64,000 bases of DNA, taken from positions 372,001 through 436,000 of the forward strand of contig WBMQ01000005.1 of assembly GCA_016630905.1 (NCBI GenBank). Direction: 5' to 3'. Under the pieces are notes generated by a model, which worked only from the letters and a program-made list of their open reading frames with translations, made no database searches and was not told the origin of the DNA. The DNA comes from Capillidium heterosporum (lineage: Eukaryota > Entomophthoromycota > Entomophthoromycetes > Entomophthorales > Capillidiaceae). Numbering within the stretch: the stretch's first letter is position 1; each line of letters begins with the position of its first letter. Position numbers and translations under genes: made by a program. Below are positions 57,880-64,000 of the stretch, in pieces.

Positions 57880-59794
57880 ATGGAGAACACCAACCAACAA
57901 CTGTACACAAAGGTGTACAACGAAGGCTTCATATCAGCTGAAGGTAGGTACAAGCTAGTCGAAGACATATTCTTGGGTGAGAATTTGTATCCCAACAACA
58001 ATGTCAACAACACCAATAATGTCAACAACAATCCCAATGTAAGCTTGAGCTCCATAACCAACAATTACTCAGTAGGCACCTCCATATCGTTGGTAACAGT
58101 AAAGTTCAAAGAGAATGGTAAAGATAGCTTCACTTTCAAAGATGTAGGTAATGTGGCCGAAGACAGTGAAGACAGTGTAAATGACAACAATGCCGAGCTA
58201 TTGCCCCCACCTACCCCCAGCAGTTCGACATTCAGCTTGTTCAACAAAGGGAACAAATTAAAAAAGACGATGAGTTCGACCTCCACCTCCTCCAGCACTG
58301 TTGTCAACAAGCCTAACTCAACATTAGTTCAAAAGATAGTCAAGAGTGATAAATTGAACTTCAAAAGTTACGTCAAGGAGCGAACCTTTGCATTTTACAA
58401 CTTGGGCAAGACTTTCATCTGGGTTGACATCAACTATCCGAACGTAATTTTTAATTTAGCACATCTTTATCGATATTTATTCTTGTTATTTCAATAGGAA
58501 CCTTTGAGCCAGATGTTCTTCAACAAGGCTTACCCCACCTGCCACGACGTCAACAAGTTGACGCGCGCCAACGACCATCTCGACGTAGTAATTGGGTTCT
58601 CTACTGGAGATATAGTTGTCTTTGACCCCCTTACCAACAAATACAATCGCATTAACAAACAAGTAATTTTTACATAGTTTCGTTTATTTATAGTTTAGGG
58701 TGTCATAAACAATACATTAGTAACTAGTATCCAATGGATTCCCGGTTCAGAAACCTTGATATTAGCTTCGTTTATTGATGGTAGTTTGATTCTTTTTGAC
58801 AAAGAGAAGGATGATAATATATTTCAGCCTTTACTGCCCACCCCCAACAACACTTTGTACTTTATTATCATGAGGTCCACATGCACTGACGAATTTTCAT
58901 ATTTAGGTTTATGGTCACCAAGCCTAGTACGAAGGTGTGTAACAAGACCAACCCCCAGTTCCACTGGCAGGTCTCTAACAAATCTATACCCGGTAAATTT
59001 ATTTCACTAAGCTTAACTGATGCACTTTCTATTTAAACAATACCAGCCTTTGCATTTTCACCCGATTTCCAATTAGTAGCAGTAGTTTCTCTGGACGGTG
59101 GTCTACGCATTATCGACTTTAATGAAGCTAGGTAACTCTTACTTTTTAACTCAAGCTTTGACCTATGATCCCAGTTTGAAAGATGTCTACTCGAGTTACT
59201 TTGGCGGGTTGACCTGCGTAGCCTGGTCTCCTGATCATAAGTATCTGCTGACAGGTGGGCAGGATGATCTAGTTTCTGTATGGTCGAGCTACGACAAGAA
59301 GTTGGTGGCCCGATGCCAGGGCCATCGTGCCTGGGTTACCGGTGTCAATTTTGACTCCTGGCGCTGCGACGGGTCCAACTATCGGTTCGGTTCAGTCGGC
59401 GATGACTGCCAACTCCTGCTATGGGACTTTTCACCCAAGGCTCTGCCCAAATCTAAAGTAGTAAGTTTTAACCGCTATTTTATTATATATTTAATATAGC
59501 TTTATTCCCATGAGGATATACACATTAATTAATTGCCTTTATTTATAGAGAAACCGTAGAGGTAGTCAGTCGCAACACAGTTTACACAGCACCTTGACAG
59601 GGGAACGGCTCCTACCTCAAATCCATCCACCCGCTCCAAGGTTCGAAGTCCCCATCTTGAAACCAATCGTAGCCCAGGTGGTCCACCAGGATCCGCTGTG
59701 TACGGTGGTGTTCAAAGAGGATGCCATCATCACTACTGGTAAGAAGGGCAGGATCAAGGTTTGGGCAAGACCTACCTTCAACTCCCAACTTTAG
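57880..59794 (+). CDS. creC/WDR20-type WD-repeat protein
   Basis: Homologue of Aspergillus CreC and animal WDR20, which bind and activate a USP12/46-type deubiquitinase (CreB) in carbon catabolite control. Exons 57880-58443, 58498-58662, 58699-58856, 58907-58992, 59047-59131, 59175-59460 and 59549-59794; introns 54, 36, 50, 54, 43 and 88 nt; 529 residues. The N-terminal 150 residues are Asn/Ser-rich and poorly conserved. The family core begins KTFIWVD, then [49 protein letters not shown] and FDKEKDD. It continues with [81 protein letters not shown] and, in the last exon, [15 protein letters not shown]. Start is the first ATG; the frame is open to a TTG at 57829, which I reject. Every splice keeps phase and conserved sequence. 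Confidence 0.93.
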
Positions 59795-60008
59795 CAATAA
59801 AGTTCATCTTCATTTACAATAGTAGTGCCATCATCACTACAAGTACATCTAACCTTACGTAGCTTAATGGAAGATAAAGAGTTGAGTAGTGATCTACTAG
59901 TTGGAACATCGGATTAAAAAATAGGACTAAGCCTAAAAATTTGGAATAGTTTACGAGGCTGGTTACCGTTATAAGGTTGGATACATCAACTTTATAACTT
60001 TGATCGAT

Positions 60009-61451
60009 CTAAAAGTTAAAGTTAGAAAATAAAGTCCATTTTAAAAAGTATACCATGGAATTCAACTTGAAATTGTAGTAGAAAGCTCCTGATACCAATG
60101 TAAATATAATCTCATCCATCAGCAGATCAAAGTACAGGCAGACGAACAAAATTGCCAACAGTACTTTAAAATTGAAATTGGTTTCTTCCAATCGCATATC
60201 CTTAAAGTTATAGACAATAATTAGTAGCGCCACACCTAATGTAAAGTTAAGCTGATAAAAGTTGGAGGCTAGATTTTCCAACTTGTGCCAACTGAAGCTT
60301 AATACAGCCAAAACTTTTATTGTTTGCTTTACGAATCTCTCGATATCGATAGGTTGGGTTGGGTTGTTGGTTTCAAGGTCTGAGCAATCTAGTAGAACCA
60401 AAGTATCGGCGTTGAAAACTACACCATTCGTTATAAAGTTCAATATGGAAAGTACCCATAGTAGAATTGCTACATACTCATCAACTAAATTAGGTTGTAC
60501 AATTAAAGTTCCTATATAAGTTACTAAAGTTGTCAAAGTTAACAACAAACTAACGTTCCCTAAAAGAATTTATAGTTAGATATGCATTTAACAAAATATA
60601 AGTTACCATAGCTAAACTCCAGATTCTTGAACTTTTATCAACTTCTTGTAATAAGGTAGTAAGAAGTCATTAGGTTGTAGGTAGAAGCAGTAGACCAACA
60701 GTAATAAATAGATATTATTCGATACGCAATATATCTTAAAAAGAAATACATCTACCAGAAGTAAAAATCGCAACTTAAAGTTGGAGAACCTTTGGAACCT
60801 ATACTTTACGTACTGTATTAACCATCGTACCAACATTAAACTTAAAGAACTAATTACAAACTTTAAATTTAAAACAAAAGACATTGAAAGTTTCAAGTCT
60901 AATATAATGTTGGGTAAGTACAGAAACTTTAAAGCTAAAGCTAGCAAATCGTAGTTCCTTATATCGATTTGTGGTAATTGGAAAATTAAATCTTGATAAA
61001 GCACATCTTTGAAAATTTTGGTAAGGAGCTGAACTTCTATTAAAATGGCAACAGTTTGATTGATAACTAATAAGCTAGGTAGTACTTTTAACATGTTACT
61101 GAATCTATACATCTTGCTGTCGATTGAACGCGATAACTTCTAATGTTGATAGCAGCGATTTCTAGTTCGAAGTTTTAGTAACTAAATTCCCACATAAAAA
61201 TAAATTAATGACGTAGGATTAATTGAAACCATAAAAGCAAATTTCTCCGGAAAGTCTGCCCCAAATGCCAATATACAAGTTTTATATAATTGGAGAAATT
61301 GAACAATTGTATCACCATCTCTATTTGCAAGTGAGGATTTGTAGTAAAAGCTTGGTGCAAGATAAATCATTGTCGAAACAATTAACTCTGTTACCAGTTT
61401 GCATATCTGGAAGGATAAGAAGATATTCCAATTGAAAAAGTAGAATCCCAT
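60009..61451 (-). CDS. multi-pass membrane protein of unknown family, gene model incomplete
   Basis: Three long hydrophobic minus-strand frames in a row look like exons of one gene. Exon 1 begins at ATG 61451 (MGFYFFNWNIF) and can join through a 54-nt intron (GTGGGA to CATTAG, about 61136-61189) in phase with KLSRSIDSKMYRFSN. The second block runs to about 60612 and the third (60590-60009) starts after a good acceptor (TTCTTTTAG) with NVSLLLTLTTLV. The likely last intron (GTAACT to TTTTAG, 47 nt) does not keep phase with the second block, whose frame ends in ESGV-stop just before it, so a further intron or a frameshift is missing from this model. About ten transmembrane stretches are visible, separated by short loops; no signature motif is recognised. 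Could be a transporter or an ER enzyme. Boundaries are tentative. Confidence 0.4.
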
Positions 61452-61454
61452 CAA

Positions 61455-63309
61455 AACTTAAACTCAACAAATATGTATAGCATATAATCAAAGTTTACTT
61501 GACTTATCTCAACTTTTAAAAAACTTATACTAATGCCTAATATAGCAATAAGTATAAAAGGAAAGTTCAATATAAATACATAAAATTGACTAAGGGTTAG
61601 ACTATCCCAACTACTTCCACCATCAACACTAATCCACTTGCTTTATGACCTGATGCAAACTACCTTCCTAATATCAAAACTACTGATAGATTTGTTGATT
61701 CTATCAGACCCATCTTCCAATTTTCGACTCCTGCACCCATTATCTAATAAAATCTGAGCCTACTTGATTAACCTTGGTTTTTGGTATCTATTGTCATTCG
61801 ACTCGAAAGATCTGGTGACTGATTCCTCTATTTAAAGTAACCCAGATTATTGAAGGTCTACCCTTAGACATTATATCTGTTAAATCTACTAACTGGTCGA
61901 TACGGCTATTCTTTGATTGTCCAGGTTAATCTACTTTATTAGATATATTGGTTATTTCAATACAGATATTTGGTATCGCTGAAGTTTATAATTAAAATAT
62001 GGTTGAGCATTGTAGTAGAGGAATGTATTAGTAAACTGAGTGTGGAGTTTAGATTGTCTATATATTTCAATTAGTATCCTCAAATAGTCTGTTGGTTCCA
62101 TGTCAAATATTATCCGATCACTGCATCTCAATAGGTGGAGCCTAGTATTTTGATATTTATTTTTTGTATTTAAGGTGGATGATTCTTGCTCCTAATGGGA
62201 GGCAGACTATATTTAAACTTTAATACTCAACATACCAATATTTATCCAATTTGTATTTAACATTGGATATAGTGCTCTTTATAATGGAACATTGATTTGA
62301 TTTGACTTATATACGAGGTACAATTTATGGGTAGTAACTTGACTATAGCACCCATTAAAATTTTACCTTTTTCAAATTTATGATCTAGCAATTCTAATAG
62401 GTATATCTTCCAACTATGCTAACAAACTTGACTTTTTTATATATAGATGAATACAAGTACTGGGTGATAGGCTATGAATGATCTTTAACCTTTTGGTGAC
62501 GAATCCGGACAGAGCTCCAGTGAAACAGCTGGCACAAGTGACAAAGCAAATCTCTACCCCATTAAAACTTTGATCATTAAATCATTTTGAGGATATGTAT
62601 CCAATAGTGTTCTCTATTATATATATTTATAGATATACTATAACTGGGCTACGATAGTTATCCGATTTAGCAAAACTCTTTCACTTGGGCCAGACCATCA
62701 AATTCAAGCTCGTCACCAAGGGGTTAAATCTATGAAGCAGGGTTCAGATGTCTATTTTGAAGGACGTTTCAAATTCATGGAGTAGGAAGCTGTTGAGGCT
62801 TGTGGTTCAATTCCATCCGATGTTTGAGAAAGGATGTCTATATATTTGATAGTAAATTCGAAGTTAAAATAGCTTTTATAGAGCAACATTAAGAGCTCAA
62901 AAGAATGGAGGATAAAGCTATTGCAGGGTGAATATCTCTGAGGACATGTATAAAGAGAAGCTTGAGCCAGCTTCCATTAAAAATTTACAATCAAATGCCA
63001 GTTTTTCCTACATCAGCAGGGTTATCTATAACTGAATGACAGGTTATAAACTACTAAAGTCATTTTCAAAACATTGAAACACTTGTATCGATATTCACCA
63101 CTTTAACGCATCGTATATGATCTACAAGACTAATGAGTTGTACATTGCATACTAATGATCTCTACGACGTATTAAAGTTTTCAAGACATATTCTAATAAT
63201 ATAGGTCCATCCATGCGCCTTTCGCATTATCAGAAATATATTTTTGGCAAATTATGCACTTTGGATCAAAATGTTTTCATCTTTACTATGTTGATAGAGC
63301 GAGAAAAAG
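61455..63309. other. non-coding, AT-rich
   Basis: No gene recognised. A GGTTCAATTCC at 62804-62814 resembles a tRNA B box but has no cloverleaf around it. Confidence 0.5.
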
Positions 63310-63318
63310 TATATAAAG
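63310..63318 (+). promoter_or_regulatory. TATA box of the I78 inhibitor gene
   Basis: TATATAAAG 56-64 bp before the ATG at 63374. Confidence 0.6.
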
Positions 63319-63373
63319 GAGGTAAATTATACTAGATATCGATATCGACCCAAATAAAAGTTAGTAGCATAAT

Positions 63374-63906
63374 ATGAAGTGCATCGTAAGCGTAACCGTA
63401 AGTTTAAATTTTAACAAGTAGTAACCATAGTTTAGTCCATTGCTTGTATCCTAGCTTTAGGTACTGTACTAGCAGCCCCCCAAAACCAAAACTTGAACCA
63501 AGCTGATGTAACAACTCAAGTTCAAGAAAACAACACGATCGACAAGGTTGGTAACTCAGTCGATTCCCGTAACAGCAACTCTTACGGTGGGTATCGTCCC
63601 CCATACAGTTATCGTCCTCCCCATGAAGGTTGTAAAAAACCCACCAAACCTACCAAACCCGATATCAACTCCTTTATAGGAAAATATTATGCTGGTACCA
63701 GCCAACAATCAGATCCTAGCCGATCGGTAGTTTTACCCCTTCAAAAACGAAGACTAACCTTTTAATAATAGGTCTTTGATTCCCAACTACCAAAGCCGTT
63801 CCGTGTCATCAAGCCGGGCCAACCTATAACTATGGACTACCGTCAAGACCGGTTGAACTTGGAAGTTGATGAAAACAACATGATTTTAAAAGTGTACTAC
63901 GGTTAA
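63374..63906 (+). CDS. secreted I78-family peptidase inhibitor
   Basis: Exons 63374-63397, 63436-63726 and 63772-63906 (introns 38 and 45 nt, the second with a GACTAAC branch site) give 149 residues. The first exon and start of the second make a signal peptide (MKCIVSVT-SIACILALGTVLA/AP). Residues about 25-80 are Asn/Gln-rich and then a Pro/Tyr-rich linker (GGYRPPYSYRPPHEGCKKP). The C-terminal about 65 residues are the I78 domain: INSFIGKYYAG, then across the splice LPKPFRVIKPGQPITMDYR, DRLNLEVDENNMILKVYYG. The RVIxPGxxxTMDYRxDRLN core is diagnostic; family members are small inhibitors of subtilisin- or trypsin-like serine proteases. The usual C-terminal Cys-Gly is Tyr-Gly here. Its normal job may be protection against own or host proteases. 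Without the second splice the frame ends in unrelated residues after SVVLP. Confidence 0.9.
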
Positions 63907-64000
63907 CTTAGCTTGGCAAATAAAAAATATATTTATTGAACTTTAAATGAACTTTAAAACACTGTATTACACATCAACACAAAAATATCAAATTATAAAA

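Noticed and set aside
62804-62814. GGTTCAATTCC resembling a tRNA B box
   Set aside because: The T stem is imperfect, and no acceptor stem or A box exists at the right distance.

Overview
The window is nuclear DNA of a fungus: AT-rich, gene-sparse, with very short spliceosomal introns. About thirty introns could be placed by reading frame and homology; nearly all are 36-59 nt, start GTA/GTG or similar, end TTTAG/TATAG, and several carry a clear CTAAC/CTGAC branch site (TACTAAC in the third ELP3 intron). CTG encodes leucine at conserved positions and TAA, TAG and TGA all act as stops, so the code looks standard. The gene set is fungal: WOPR (WOR1/RYP1-type) regulator, PCL-type cyclin, creC-type WD protein, GPI-anchored wall protein, MOT1 transporter. 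A trypsin-like protease and an animal-like 4E-BP make an early-diverging lineage (for example Zoopagomycota) attractive, but this is inference and not proven here.

Layout. 1-8.4 kb: an old, diverged inverted duplication; each arm carries a decayed POT/PTR2-type peptide-transporter gene with a conserved TATA box, and a single-exon WOPR regulator lies between them. 9.5-17.2 kb: five minus-strand features: a secreted trypsin-like protease, a three-exon 4E-BP, a Cys-rich GPI-anchored protein and the four-exon ELP3 gene, separated by non-coding DNA. 17.2-23.6 kb: no gene I can support. 23.8-25.8 kb: a 645-residue secreted Ser/Pro/Val/Thr-rich repeat protein, much richer in GC than its surroundings. 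27.0-30.0 kb: a tandem pair of four- to five-exon coiled-coil paralogues of unknown function, one of them frame-disrupted or re-spliced. 30.4-44.5 kb: the gene-dense part, with an ABCC transporter, an F-box/LRR protein, a MOT1-like molybdate transporter, a nine-exon REX4-type exonuclease and an SLC1-type lysophosphatidate acyltransferase with an apparent 3' frameshift. 44.5-57.9 kb: mostly non-coding; two 2.43-kb inverted arms (45903-48333 and 54390-56819) are almost identical, enclose a 6.06-kb centre with a PCL-type cyclin gene, and grade abruptly into diverged but still homologous flanks. 57.9-63.9 kb: creC-type WD-repeat gene, a poorly resolved multi-pass membrane protein, and a secreted I78-family peptidase inhibitor.

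The genes do not form a pathway cluster; they are mostly independent housekeeping, regulatory and secreted functions. The most unusual items are the two inverted duplications, each enclosing one regulatory gene (one ancient and decayed, one apparently homogenised by gene conversion), a 4E-BP with every hallmark site of the animal proteins including a C-terminal TOS-like motif, and the lineage-specific coiled-coil tandem pair. All exon boundaries are my own reading of the sequence and were not checked against transcripts.
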